NCBI GenBank assembly: GCA_036280295.1
Contig: DASURA010000293.1
Span: 1-24,551, forward strand
Source: AWTP1-13 sp036280295
Lineage (GTDB): Bacteria; Pseudomonadota; Alphaproteobacteria; Rhizobiales; Hyphomicrobiaceae
Direction of reading: 5' to 3'
Length of the DNA: 24,551 nucleotides
How positions within the stretch are numbered: position 1 is the first letter of the stretch; each line of letters starts with the position of its first letter. Of the stretch, positions 1-8,403 are shown one piece after another. The notes beneath the pieces were generated by a model, which was not told the origin of the DNA, searched no databases, and worked only from the letters and a program-made list of their open reading frames with translations. Made by a program: the position numbers and the translations under genes.

Positions 1-1023
1 CCCGATGTCGAGAACCTCTACGCCCGCATCGGCAGCGGCAGCCCCCATCTCTGCTTCGCCGGCCATACCGATGTGGTCCCTGTAGGCGACCAGGGTGGCT
101 GGACCCATCCGCCGTTCGCTGCGGAGATCGTCGACGGCGTGCTCTACGGCCGCGGTGCCGTCGATATGAAGGGAGCTGTCGCCTGCTTCGTCGCCGCGGC
201 GCTTGATCATATCGCCGGGCGCGGCGGAGGCACGGGGGGAGCCTTGCGGCATGGCTCCATCTCGTTCCTCATCACCGGTGACGAGGAAGGCCCTGGGATC
301 AACGGCACCCCCAAGGTGCTGGCGTGGATGCAAAGCCAAGGTGAGGCACCGGATGCCTGCATCGTCGGCGAGCCAACCAGCTCGGCTGCCGTCGGCGACG
401 AGGTCAAGATCGGCCGCCGCGGCGCCGTCACCGCCGAGCTGACGGTGCTCGGCAAGCAAGGCCACGCCGCCTACGGCCACCTGGCCGAGAATCCGGTGCC
501 GAAGCTGGCGCGCATGATCGACCGACTGAGCGCCGCCCCGCTCGATGCCGGCACGCCCCGGTTCCAGCCTTCGAGCGTGGAGGCCACCATTGTGACGGTG
601 CCGAACAGTGCGAGCAATGTCATTCCGGCCTGGGCGCGCGCCGCCTTCTCCATCCGCTACAACGACCTGCACACGCGGCCTGGGATCGAGGCCTGGGTGC
701 GCCGTCATTGCGAGGATGTGGCGCGCGAGCTCAATGCGCGCTTCGACCTGGCCTTCTCCGGCACGCACGAGGTATTCCTCACCGAGCCTGGCCCCCTCGC
801 CGACTGCGTGAGCAGCGCGGTCGAGGCGGTGACGGGCCGGGCGCCGGCGTTGACCACCAACGGTGGTGCCTCGGACGCCAGCTTTATCCGCCAGCTCTGC
901 CCTGTGGTCGAGCTTGGGCTGCGCAATGCGACGGCACATAAGGTGGATGAGCATGTCCCTGTCGCCGACCTTGCCACGCTGACGGCAATCTATCGGCGGC
1001 TGCTGGCAAACTTTTTCGGCTAG
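1..1023 (+). CDS. dapE: Succinyl-diaminopimelate desuccinylase, 5'-truncated by the window edge
   Basis: The reading frame is open from base 1, so the N-terminus lies outside the window; 340 codons remain. The enzyme is a cytoplasmic M20-family di-zinc hydrolase that removes succinate from N-succinyl-LL-diaminopimelate in the lysine/meso-DAP pathway. The visible motifs fit DapE closely: FAGHTDVVPVG carries the first metal-ligand His, GRGAVDMKGA carries the bridging Asp, and ITGDEEGPG carries the general-base Glu pair. The GEPTS and KIGRRGA segments lead into the lid/dimerisation domain, and the terminal VDEHVP with the preceding AHK holds the last His ligand region. Another M20 peptidase such as ArgE is less likely, because the GDEEGPGINGT and NGGASDASFI signatures are DapE-type. 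The next gene starts 177 bp downstream, so shared transcription is possible but not shown. Confidence 0.95.
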   Translation, partial: PDVENLYARIGSGSPHLCFAGHTDVVPVGDQGGWTHPPFAAEIVDGVLYGRGAVDMKGAVACFVAAALDHIAGRGGGTGGALRHGSISFLITGDEEGPGINGTPKVLAWMQSQGEAPDACIVGEPTSSAAVGDEVKIGRRGAVTAELTVLGKQGHAAYGHLAENPVPKLARMIDRLSAAPLDAGTPRFQPSSVEATIVTVPNSASNVIPAWARAAFSIRYNDLHTRPGIEAWVRRHCEDVARELNARFDLAFSGTHEVFLTEPGPLADCVSSAVEAVTGRAPALTTNGGASDASFIRQLCPVVELGLRNATAHKVDEHVPVADLATLTAIYRRLLANFFG

Positions 1024-1200
1024 CGAGGCGTCAGGTCCGCAGGTCAGACACCAGCCACAGCCATTTTCAACTTTGGCTGATATTCAGCCCAAGCTGGTCC
1101 GCCACCCGCAAACAGGCGAGCCACCACGCGCGGGCTGCGCTAGAATGACTGCAAAACCCGCCGCAGCTCAAGCTGCGGTCCGACCCTGAGGGGAAATGCC

Positions 1201-2568
1201 ATGAACCTTTCATCCCTGCTGAGGGAGCGCGCGACAGCCGGCAAGCCGATCCGGATCGCCCAGATCGGTGCCGGCAAGTTCGGCACCATGTTCCTCTCCC
1301 AGGTGCGCCTCACGTCAGGCATGCACCTTGCGGGCCTTGCCGACCTGATGCCGGCGCGCGCCAAGGAGCGGCTGATCGGTGTCGGCTGGCCCAGGGAGCA
1401 GATCGATGTACGCGCGCTCGGCGATGCCATGAAGTCCGGCAAGACCTTCGTTACCGACAATGCCATGGCGCTGATCGAGAACCCGGACATCGACGTGGTG
1501 ATCGAGGCCACCGGCGATCCGGCCACCGGCATCCGACTCGCCAAGGCTGCGATCGCTCACGGCAAGCATATCGTCATGGTGAATGTCGAGGCCGATGCGC
1601 TGGCCGGTCCGCTTCTTGCCCGCCGTGCCCGTGAGGCCGGCGTGATCTACTCGCTCGCCTGGGGCGACCAGCCGGCGCTGATCTGCGAGCAGGTGGATTG
1701 GGCACGCGCGTGCGGCTTCCGCGTGGTCGCCGCCGGCAAGGGCACGCGCTATCATCCGACTTACCATCAGTCTACGCCCGACACGGTCTGGAGCATTCTC
1801 ACCCAGTACCTGCCGATCCAGGATCGCAGCCACATCAATCCCAAGATGTTCAACTCGTTCCTCGACGGCACCAAGTCGGGCATCGAGATGACGGCGGTGT
1901 GCAATGCCACCGGGCTGGTGCCGCAGTCGGGGGGGCTTGGCTTCCCGCCGGCCGCCCGCTTCGAGCTGGCCGAGGTGTGCAAGCCAAGGTCCGAGGGCGG
2001 TGCGCTCGAGAAGAAGGGCGTGACCGAGGTGGTCTCCTCGCTCTATCGCGACGGCAAGGACGTGCCGCACCATCTTGCCATGGGCACCTACGTTGTGATC
2101 GAGAGCGAGAGCCCGTACGCGTCGCAGTGCTTCGTCGAGTACAACTGCCTGCAAGACAAGAGCGGGAAGTACGCCGCGCTCTACCGTCCCACGCATATGA
2201 TCGGCCTGGAGCTCGGCATCTCGGTCGCCTCGGTGGTGCTGCGCGGCGAGCCGACCGGCACACCGATCTGCTTCAACTCCGACGTTGTTGCCACCGCCAA
2301 GCGCCCCTTGAAGAAGGGCGAGGTGCTGGACGGGGAGGGCGGCTTCTCCGTGTGGGGCCGGCAGGTGCCGGCCGCCGTCTCTGTGGCCGAGGGCTACCTT
2401 CCTCTGGGGCTCGCCAGCGACGTGCGCCTGGTGAGCGACGTGGCCGAGGGCCAGGCGCTGCGCTGGTCCGATATCGCCGTCGACGCCGAGGCCGAGGCCG
2501 TCAAGACCCGCCGCGAGATGGAGGCGATGTTCCGCAAGGCGCCAGACCCTGCGGGTCTGACGCCTTAG
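1201..2568 (+). CDS. NAD(P)-binding SAF-domain oxidoreductase, homoserine-dehydrogenase-like
   Basis: The protein has 455 residues. The N-terminal Rossmann fold carries the dinucleotide motif GAGKFG at residues 23-28. It is followed by a predicted acidic/VIEATGDP strand and a homoserine-dehydrogenase-like central domain. The C-terminus, about residues 350-430, reads as a SAF domain (KRPLKKGEVLDGEGGFSVWG, then LGLASDVRLV). This architecture matches the family described as predicted homoserine dehydrogenase with a C-terminal SAF domain. Members occur in sugar-acid and other catabolic loci, and their true substrate is generally unknown. The ATG start is supported by GAGGGG about 8 nt upstream. 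No neighbouring pathway gene reveals the substrate, so a role in homoserine metabolism should not be assumed. The family assignment is firm; the reaction is not. Confidence 0.85.
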   Translation: MNLSSLLRERATAGKPIRIAQIGAGKFGTMFLSQVRLTSGMHLAGLADLMPARAKERLIGVGWPREQIDVRALGDAMKSGKTFVTDNAMALIENPDIDVVIEATGDPATGIRLAKAAIAHGKHIVMVNVEADALAGPLLARRAREAGVIYSLAWGDQPALICEQVDWARACGFRVVAAGKGTRYHPTYHQSTPDTVWSILTQYLPIQDRSHINPKMFNSFLDGTKSGIEMTAVCNATGLVPQSGGLGFPPAARFELAEVCKPRSEGGALEKKGVTEVVSSLYRDGKDVPHHLAMGTYVVIESESPYASQCFVEYNCLQDKSGKYAALYRPTHMIGLELGISVASVVLRGEPTGTPICFNSDVVATAKRPLKKGEVLDGEGGFSVWGRQVPAAVSVAEGYLPLGLASDVRLVSDVAEGQALRWSDIAVDAEAEAVKTRREMEAMFRKAPDPAGLTP

Positions 2569-2633
2569 GGCAAGACCGCGCGCTCCACGCTTTCCCTCTG
2601 CCGCCGTCATGGCGCGGCAGGCTTCGGCTGTGC

Positions 2634-2671
2634 CCATCGATCCCGCGCATGGCTTCAACTGGGATCGATGG
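2634..2671. terminator. Perfect 11-bp inverted repeat in the intergenic gap
   Basis: CCATCGATCCC at 2634-2644 and GGGATCGATGG at 2661-2671 are exact reverse complements separated by 16 nt. The repeat lies 66 bp after the oxidoreductase stop codon and well before the next likely start. No T-run follows, so a canonical intrinsic terminator is not supported. It may be an RNA 3'-end hairpin or a protein-binding site. Confidence 0.35.
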
Positions 2672-2836
2672 TGCGGGCACCCCCCAGCGACAGAGACGGG
2701 GTGCCGCTGGCTGCCACGCACTGGCCGCATTCGTCATCCACCATCCGCTTCAGTGATTCGGATGACAGATCAACGAGTTGTGGTGGTGCCCTCCAACACC
2801 AGACCCACAACTCCTTGTCGAGACTATGTGCGCAAA

Positions 2837-4030
2837 ATGAGCCCAGAAGACGCACTCCAGGGACTGAAGACCCTCGCCGACCGGGTTGCAAAGGACGGTG
2901 TCGGCACGGCGCTGACGGCGACCGGCGCGGAGCAGAGCCGCGCGGTCGCGCGCCGGGACGAGCTGGCAGCGGATGCCGGAACGCCGCTCTACAATCACTT
3001 GATGGCCATGGTCCAGGCCACGGCCGAGGAAAACGAATATGTGGCGCAAGCGCCCGACGTCGCTGGCACGCCACAAGCTGCAAACCGCAAGTTGCGCGTC
3101 CAGACGGTCGTCCACTTCGTTGCCGGGGTGATCGTGGCGGTTGCGGTTGGCCGCGCCGTTTTCGTCTGGGTGACGCGGCCGAGCCAACCGCCGGCAGTTG
3201 TTGCCGCCGCTGACAGCCCACGCTCGGAGGAGAGGATACCCGTAACGCCGGCCGCCCCTGCAGAGGCCGCTCCCACGGTGGCCGCCCCTGAGCAGGCTGC
3301 CCCGACACAGGCCGGCCCGGCAGAGACGATCCCCGCCGAGGGCACTGTTGCAGAGGTCCAGCCTGCAACCGCTCCGCCTGCGCAGGCCACCCCTGCAGAG
3401 GCCACCCCTGCAGAGGCCGCCCCCGCGGAGGCCGCCACTGCAGACGCAGCACCGGCGGCACAGTTCTCTCCGGCCGCTGCGCCGAGCAGCCCTGCGCCGA
3501 TCGCGATCGATACCGAGCAGACGACGACGGCGGGAGCCGATACTGCCCCGGTGGTGGCTGCAGCAAGTCCCGTCGAGCCAGCACCGGCCGTGCCGGATGA
3601 GCCGGTCGAGGCGGCGCAGCCGGCGGACGCCACCGCTCCGCCATCGGCGGCGACGGAAGGTTCTGCGATTGCGGCGGCGTCCCTCGAGACGGCAGCGCTG
3701 GCCGAGCCTGAGTCTGCTGCTCCGGCCACGAATGAAGCAAGCGAGCCGCCATCAGCGGAGGAGGCGCCTCGCGCCGAGCCGCCTGCCATCCAGACTGGCT
3801 CCATCGAGCGAAGCGCTGATGCGGCCGATGCTCCCCCTGCAACCCGCCGCGCCTGGATCGTTTCCGACGTGAACATGCGGGCAGGTCCCAAGAAAAGCGA
3901 GCCTGTGCTGGTCGCCATCCCCAAGGGCCGCCCCGTGGAGCTGATCGGCTGCCGGACCTGGTGCGAGGTGATCTATGCCGGGAAGCGAGGCTGGGTCTAC
4001 AAGAACTACATCGGGGACACGCCCGGCTGA
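2837..4030 (+). CDS. Membrane-anchored Pro/Ala/Glu-rich protein with C-terminal SH3 domain
   Basis: The predicted protein has 397 residues. The first 88 are soluble and charged. One hydrophobic segment at about 90-112 should anchor it in the inner membrane. About 220 residues of Ala/Pro/Glu-rich spacer follow, including five 15-bp tandem units. Residues 335-397 form a bacterial SH3-like domain (VNMRAGPKKSEPV, then GWVYKNYIG). SH3b domains of this type usually bind cell-wall or peptide ligands, so the layout suggests a periplasmic arm that reaches toward peptidoglycan; this is inference. The frame is open back to 2609, with ATGs at 2609 and 2762. I favour 2837 because codons before it have low GC at third positions, unlike the body of the gene. 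No strong Shine-Dalgarno sequence settles the start. Confidence 0.75.
   Translation: MSPEDALQGLKTLADRVAKDGVGTALTATGAEQSRAVARRDELAADAGTPLYNHLMAMVQATAEENEYVAQAPDVAGTPQAANRKLRVQTVVHFVAGVIVAVAVGRAVFVWVTRPSQPPAVVAAADSPRSEERIPVTPAAPAEAAPTVAAPEQAAPTQAGPAETIPAEGTVAEVQPATAPPAQATPAEATPAEAAPAEAATADAAPAAQFSPAAAPSSPAPIAIDTEQTTTAGADTAPVVAAASPVEPAPAVPDEPVEAAQPADATAPPSAATEGSAIAAASLETAALAEPESAAPATNEASEPPSAEEAPRAEPPAIQTGSIERSADAADAPPATRRAWIVSDVNMRAGPKKSEPVLVAIPKGRPVELIGCRTWCEVIYAGKRGWVYKNYIGDTPG
3377..3451 (+). repeat. Five imperfect 15-bp tandem repeats inside the SH3-protein gene
   Basis: The units start at 3377, 3392, 3407, 3422 and 3437 and follow the pattern CCTGCAGAGGCCACC. They encode PAQAT, PAEAT, PAEAA, PAEAA and TADAA. 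The array is in frame, so copy-number change would lengthen or shorten the periplasmic spacer without breaking the SH3 domain. Confidence 0.85.
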
Positions 4031-4065
4031 GGCAGGACCTGAGCCGGCAAGGGCGCGCCGCCGCC

Positions 4066-4893
4066 TCAAGCCAGGTCCGACTCGTGCGCCATCAGCACGA
4101 TGCGTTTCAGCATGTCGCTGTCCGGCCGCACCAACTCGTCGACGACGGTGAAATGGTTGGCGCCGGCGATCACCTCACAGGTGGCATCCACGCCGACCCT
4201 GCTCCACGCCTCGGTCAGCTCGCGGCTCTGGCGCAGGAACTCCTCGCTCTCAGCGCCGCCCACCGCCGCCACCATCCGGCGGCCTTTCGCCGGCGGTGCC
4301 CGGAACAGCGGGCTCGCGGCACGCGCCGTGCCTTTGGTGAGGCCCAGAGCGTCGTTGATGCTGGTGTCGATGAGCGGCGCCAGGTCGAAGACGCCGCTGA
4401 TAGCGTAGCCGTAGCGAACCAGATCAGCCGGCACGCCGGGCTGGTTCCAGCTGCGGGCCAGCATCTCGGCCGTGAGATGGCCGCCTGCGGAATGGCCGAT
4501 GACCATCGGCCGTTTGCCGGTCTTCCGCCACAGCGCAGCCATGCACGCCTGCATCTCTTCGGCGATCTCCATGACCGAGACCGCTGGGCCCAGGGTGTAG
4601 GAAGGGATGGCGACAGTCACTCCCGCGGCGTTGAGCTCGCGGGCGACGAACGAGTAGTCCTTGCGATCGCCGCGCTGCCAGTAGCCGCCGTGGATGTAGG
4701 CGACGAGCGGCGCATCCGCGGCCTCGGCATGGAACAGGTCATAGCGATGGCGCTCGCGCGCGCCATAGGGCTGGTCGAGCTCGGTATTGCCGGCCAGCCG
4801 GTAGGCTGAGGACAGCAGCAACCAGCGCTCGGCAATCTCGACGTGCTCCGGCACGCGCCTGCGGTTGTTGTATTCTGCCTCGTAGTCCAGCAC
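4066..4893 (-). CDS. Alpha/beta hydrolase, arylformamidase-like
   Basis: The protein has 275 residues if it starts at the GTG at 4893. That codon has AAGGAAG about 9 nt upstream, and the protein then begins MLDYEAEYNNR, as is usual for the family. An ATG at 4932 would add 13 residues and lacks a comparable ribosome site. HGGYW at residues 68-72 is the oxyanion-hole motif, GHSAGG at 133-138 holds nucleophile Ser135, and GANHF near the C-terminus gives the likely catalytic His247. This pattern is close to the AFMID/kynurenine-formamidase branch of the hydrolase fold. No tryptophan-degradation gene is nearby, so the substrate stays open; another small ester or amide is possible. The gene converges on the SH3 gene with 35 bp between stop codons. 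Confidence 0.8.
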   Translation of the reverse strand: MLDYEAEYNNRRRVPEHVEIAERWLLLSSAYRLAGNTELDQPYGARERHRYDLFHAEAADAPLVAYIHGGYWQRGDRKDYSFVARELNAAGVTVAIPSYTLGPAVSVMEIAEEMQACMAALWRKTGKRPMVIGHSAGGHLTAEMLARSWNQPGVPADLVRYGYAISGVFDLAPLIDTSINDALGLTKGTARAASPLFRAPPAKGRRMVAAVGGAESEEFLRQSRELTEAWSRVGVDATCEVIAGANHFTVVDELVRPDSDMLKRIVLMAHESDLA

Positions 4894-5242
4894 CGGTCTT
4901 TCTTCCTTCGCGTCAGCGGCGTCGCATTGCAACGCCGGTCCGGTCGGCTCGATGCCTCACATGACGCCCCCATCGGGCAATGGCTTGAAGAGGCTGTCAA
5001 GTCGCCAGCGGCGGAGGCGCTCGCGTCGGCGCGCCGGCCGCGGCCATCGAGCGACACTCCAGCCACGATGAGCCTGGCCGGCGGGCATCGATCCCTATCC
5101 TGAACGAACCCCGAACAGTCACGATCCGGTGTGTCTCGCGCACCACGATCCCCATCTTTGCACGCGCGCCGGTTGACGCACCTGGCTTGGAGCCCTCCAT
5201 TTACGCCCGAGAGGCGCGGCGAATGCGCTCGACGGGGTAGGC
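4894..5242. other. Divergent intergenic region with no gene seen
   Basis: These 349 bp separate the hydrolase (-) from the patatin gene (+) and should hold both promoters. Short frames cross it on both strands, but none has a recognisable motif together with a ribosome site. I could not identify convincing -35/-10 pairs, repeats or an RNA gene. Confidence 0.5.
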
Positions 5243-6457
5243 ATGTTGCGTATCGGGGTTGCGGGCGTCATTTGCGCATGCCTGCTGGCTGTGGCCGGCG
5301 CAGGCTGCGCGCGCATCGAGCGCGCGCCGGTGCCGGCGGCGCTCGCGTCGCACGCCCGGCCGCAGGGCCTCGCGTACGCCCGCTTCTGGGGCGACGAGGT
5401 GCCCAAGGACGTGGTCACGTTCGTGCAGATGCACATGCCGAACGTGAAGCAGATGGCCGTGTCGGCGACGCGGGAAGGCAATCGGCCAGTCGTCGAGTAC
5501 TTGGCCCTCTCTGGGGGAGCGGACGATGGCGCCTTTGGCGCCGGGCTGCTGGTCGGCTGGACCAAGCGCGGCAATCGCCCCAGCTTCGAGATCGTCACCG
5601 GTGTCAGCGCCGGCGCATTGATCGCGCCCTACGCCTTCCTGGGTCCCAGCTACGATGCCCAGCTCGCCGAGCTGTGGACCGACTTCGACCCCAAGATGGT
5701 GGCGACGCCGCAGGTGCTGGCCGGGCTGCTCGGCGCTGAGGCGATCGCCGACACCACGCCGCTGCGCGAGCTGATCGCCAGGCATGTCGACCGCCGCATG
5801 CTGCGCCAGATCGCGCGCGAGTACCGCAATGGCCGGCTGCTGATGATCGGCACCACCAACCTCGATGCCCAGCGCCAGGTGATCTGGAACATGGGCGAGA
5901 TCGCCATGGCTGCAGGCCGCGACCCCGCTGCCGCCCAGCTGTTCCGCGACGTGCTCCTCGCCTCGGCGTCGATCCCTGGCCTGTTCCCGCCCGTGCATGT
6001 CAAGGTACAGGTGGGCGACAGGACATTCGAGGAGATGCACGTGGACGGCGGCGCGACGCGGCAGGTGTTCCTGGCGCCGGCGCAATTCTCGCTACGGACG
6101 TTCGACGCCTTCTACCCGGAGCCGCCGATCCGCAAGGTCTATGTGGTGCGCAACGCCAAGCTGCAGCCGGCCTATGAGGCAGTGCCGCCCAACGTGCTCG
6201 CCATCGGCGCCCGGTCGCTCACCACAGTGACCAAAAGCCAGAGCATCGGCGACATCAACCACATCTACGCCATGACCCAGCGCGATGGCGCCGAGTTCCG
6301 TCTGGCCTCGATCCCGATGACCTTCACGCAGAGAAGCTCGCAGTCGTTCGACCCGGTCTACATGAAGGCCCTGTTCCAGGTCGGCTACGACCTCGGCCGC
6401 CGAGGCAACACGTGGTCCCGGCAGCCGCCAGAGGCGGTGTCGATCGCCACCAGGTAG
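5243..6457 (+). CDS. Patatin-like phospholipase, probably exported
   Basis: The protein has 404 residues. The N-terminus is a signal-like hydrophobic stretch ending in AGAGC with Cys22. This could be a lipoprotein signal, although Gly at -3 is not a typical lipobox residue. The patatin core is clear. SGGADDGAFGAG (about 90-101) is the glycine-rich oxyanion loop, GVSAG (120-124) holds nucleophile Ser122, and VDGGA places the dyad Asp at about 268. Patatins use this Ser/Asp dyad to hydrolyse acyl esters of lipids, so this is probably an envelope-located acylhydrolase. The substrate is unknown. A GGGG stretch lies about 8 nt before the ATG. The stop codon abuts the first copy of a palindromic repeat, and the next gene is convergent. 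Confidence 0.88.
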   Translation: MLRIGVAGVICACLLAVAGAGCARIERAPVPAALASHARPQGLAYARFWGDEVPKDVVTFVQMHMPNVKQMAVSATREGNRPVVEYLALSGGADDGAFGAGLLVGWTKRGNRPSFEIVTGVSAGALIAPYAFLGPSYDAQLAELWTDFDPKMVATPQVLAGLLGAEAIADTTPLRELIARHVDRRMLRQIAREYRNGRLLMIGTTNLDAQRQVIWNMGEIAMAAGRDPAAAQLFRDVLLASASIPGLFPPVHVKVQVGDRTFEEMHVDGGATRQVFLAPAQFSLRTFDAFYPEPPIRKVYVVRNAKLQPAYEAVPPNVLAIGARSLTTVTKSQSIGDINHIYAMTQRDGAEFRLASIPMTFTQRSSQSFDPVYMKALFQVGYDLGRRGNTWSRQPPEAVSIATR

Positions 6458-6530
6458 GACGGATTGGCGCTTAGCGCGTAATCCGCCGAGAGACGTCGGG
6501 AAACGGCGGATTACGCTTCGCTAATCCGCC
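6457..6530. repeat. GGCGGATTA palindromic repeat, copy 1 (two units)
   Basis: Unit one (6457-6487) is an imperfect hairpin whose arms end CGGATT and AATCCG. Unit two (6505-6530) has perfect arms GGCGGATTA and TAATCCGCC around an 8-nt loop. The inner arms of the two units, GCGTAATCCGCC (6476-6487) and GGCGGATTACGC (6505-6516), are also exact 12-bp complements. A second cluster of the same family lies at 8978-9063. Position between two convergent stop codons suggests a bidirectional transcript end. Confidence 0.85.
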
Positions 6531-6543
6531 CTGCAGCTATCCA

Positions 6544-8151
6544 TCACGACGCCACAAGATGCGTCACCTGCGGCCGCTCGCCGACCTGGAAGCGGTTCAC
6601 CAGCTCCTGCTGCGCGCGGTCGGAGTTGGTGACGCGCCCGTGCTGGCGCAGGTGGTCGATCCACGAATCGAGCGAGAAGGTCTCGACGAATCGGCCGGGT
6701 TGGCTCACGTCCTCGTAGATGCCCCAGTGGAAGGCGCCGTCGCGCCGGCGGGCCGAGCCGAGCTTGGTGACGGCGTCCAGGAAGGCAGCCTTCTCCTCCG
6801 GCCTGATCTGGTAGGACACGGCGACCAGCACCGGGCCGCGGTCCTGCTCGATCTCGCCAGCCCCAATCGGCGCCGGCCAGTGCATCGACGGCGTCATATC
6901 GGCGGCTGCGCCTGTCTGCAGCTTCCAGCGCCAGGTGAGCGGCACGGCCGCGGCGACGCCGATCGCTGCCAGGATATGTGCCGCCGGCAGCCCGACGAGG
7001 CTGGCCACCTGCCCCCAGATCATGCTGCCCAGGGTGAGCGCGCCGAAGAACACGGTCACAAACACGGCGAGCCCGCGCGCCCGCACCCAGTCGGGCAGGG
7101 CGACCTGGGCCGAGACGTTGAGGCTCGCCAGCACGGCGATCCACGAGGCGCCGGCGAGGATGCTGGCGAGGAACGCCGGCACCGGATGCCAGGCGAGGCC
7201 ATAGAGCACCATGGCGAGCGCGGTGCCGAAGGCTCCTGCAGCCACCAGCCGGTCCGGGTCTAGTCGGGTCTTCAGCCATGGCAGGGCCAGCGACGCCGCC
7301 ACCGCCGAGGCGCCGATGGTGCCGAGCAGATAGCCGTACAGCGCGGGTCCACCTTGGATCTGCTGGCGGGCAACCAGCGGCAGCAGCGCCCAGTAGGCGC
7401 TGGCAAACACGAAGAAGGCGCACGCGCGGATCAGGGTGGAGCGCAGGTGCGGGTTGTTCCAGGCATGGCGCACGCCGACCCGGATGGCACCGCTGAAGCG
7501 CTCGACCGGCAGCTGTGCGGCGTGAGTCTGCCGGCTTTGCCAGAGAAACAGCGCCGCGATTACACCGAGGTTGCTGAGTGCGTTGATCCAGAAGGGCGCC
7601 GAGGTGCCGATGGCCGCCACCAGGATACCGGCCAGCGCCGGGCCGATGGCGCGGCTGATATTGATGCCGACACTGTTGGCTGCCACCGCAGCGTTGAGGT
7701 CCTGCTTCGGCACCAGCTGCGGCACGATCGCCTGAAAGGCCGGTGCCGTCATGGCGCTGCCGATGCCGATCAGGAAGGTGAACAGCAGCAAGTTGAATGG
7801 CGTCGCCGCATCGAGCCAGACCATTGCCGCGAACACGGCAGCGACGGCCGTCATCAGGATCTGGGCAACCAGGAGGAACGTGCGCCGGTCGACGATGTCG
7901 GCCAGGGCGCCGGCCGGGAAGGCGAACAGGAAGATCGGCAGCGTCGTCGCCACCTGCACCAGCGAGACGACGAGTGGGCTGGGATTGAGAACCGTCATCA
8001 GCCAGCCGGAGGCGGCGCTGTGCATCCAGCTGCCGATGTTGGAGACCACCGTTGCGATCCACAGCATCGCGAAGGTGGCATGGCGGAACGGGCTCCAGGC
8101 CGAGGGGCGATGCTGTGCAGCGCCCGGTGCGGACTGTTGCTCACTGATCAT
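6544..8151 (-). CDS. MFS exporter with C-terminal soluble domain
   Basis: The protein has 535 residues and about 12 hydrophobic segments over the first ~410. The cytoplasmic loop motif after helix 2 reads FPAGALADIVDRR, the usual MFS motif A region. The transporter part resembles the MFS_3 group that includes enterobactin exporters. The last ~110 residues are soluble, starting with GPVLVAVSYQIRPEEKAAFLDAV. They look like a ferredoxin-fold, antibiotic-biosynthesis-monooxygenase-like domain, which is known as a tail in this group. The exported substrate is not deducible, and no siderophore genes are nearby. The start ATG has GGGAG about 10 nt upstream. It is transcribed toward the patatin gene and ends 14 bp from the palindromic repeat. 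Confidence 0.87.
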   Translation of the reverse strand: MISEQQSAPGAAQHRPSAWSPFRHATFAMLWIATVVSNIGSWMHSAASGWLMTVLNPSPLVVSLVQVATTLPIFLFAFPAGALADIVDRRTFLLVAQILMTAVAAVFAAMVWLDAATPFNLLLFTFLIGIGSAMTAPAFQAIVPQLVPKQDLNAAVAANSVGINISRAIGPALAGILVAAIGTSAPFWINALSNLGVIAALFLWQSRQTHAAQLPVERFSGAIRVGVRHAWNNPHLRSTLIRACAFFVFASAYWALLPLVARQQIQGGPALYGYLLGTIGASAVAASLALPWLKTRLDPDRLVAAGAFGTALAMVLYGLAWHPVPAFLASILAGASWIAVLASLNVSAQVALPDWVRARGLAVFVTVFFGALTLGSMIWGQVASLVGLPAAHILAAIGVAAAVPLTWRWKLQTGAAADMTPSMHWPAPIGAGEIEQDRGPVLVAVSYQIRPEEKAAFLDAVTKLGSARRRDGAFHWGIYEDVSQPGRFVETFSLDSWIDHLRQHGRVTNSDRAQQELVNRFQVGERPQVTHLVAS

Positions 8152-8403
8152 GGATGCGGCGCTCCCGAGTCGTGTCCCGGATGCGATGGTAGCGCGAGAC
8201 GGCGGCTGGCGGGAACCTCCGCGTTAACCCTATGTGGCTACATCCACGCCGTCATGCGCTCCCCAAGCGCCTGCAACAAAGCATGCACAGGGCCGGCAGC
8301 CACAAACCAATATTTAACCGCAATACCGCCAAATGGTGCGGCCGACAGCGCTCGGCCTTCCCGCCTCTGCCCCTCCGTCTACACGGCTGCAAGGACGTCC
8401 CCC

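Noticed and set aside
1315..2730. Long antisense open frames over the oxidoreductase and other genes
   Set aside because: They are shadows of high-GC coding regions. Their sequences are rich in Arg, Ala, His and Gly with no family motif, and they overlap well-supported genes.
2609..2836. N-terminal extension of the SH3 protein from ATG 2609 or 2762
   Set aside because: Codons there have low third-position GC and no domain. The region also contains the perfect 11-bp inverted repeat expected of non-coding sequence. The ATG at 2762 is not fully excluded.
7354..8403. A 544-codon + strand frame leading into the hypothetical gene at 8404
   Set aside because: The first 350 codons are antisense to the MFS gene. 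AAGGA before ATG 8404 marks the real start.
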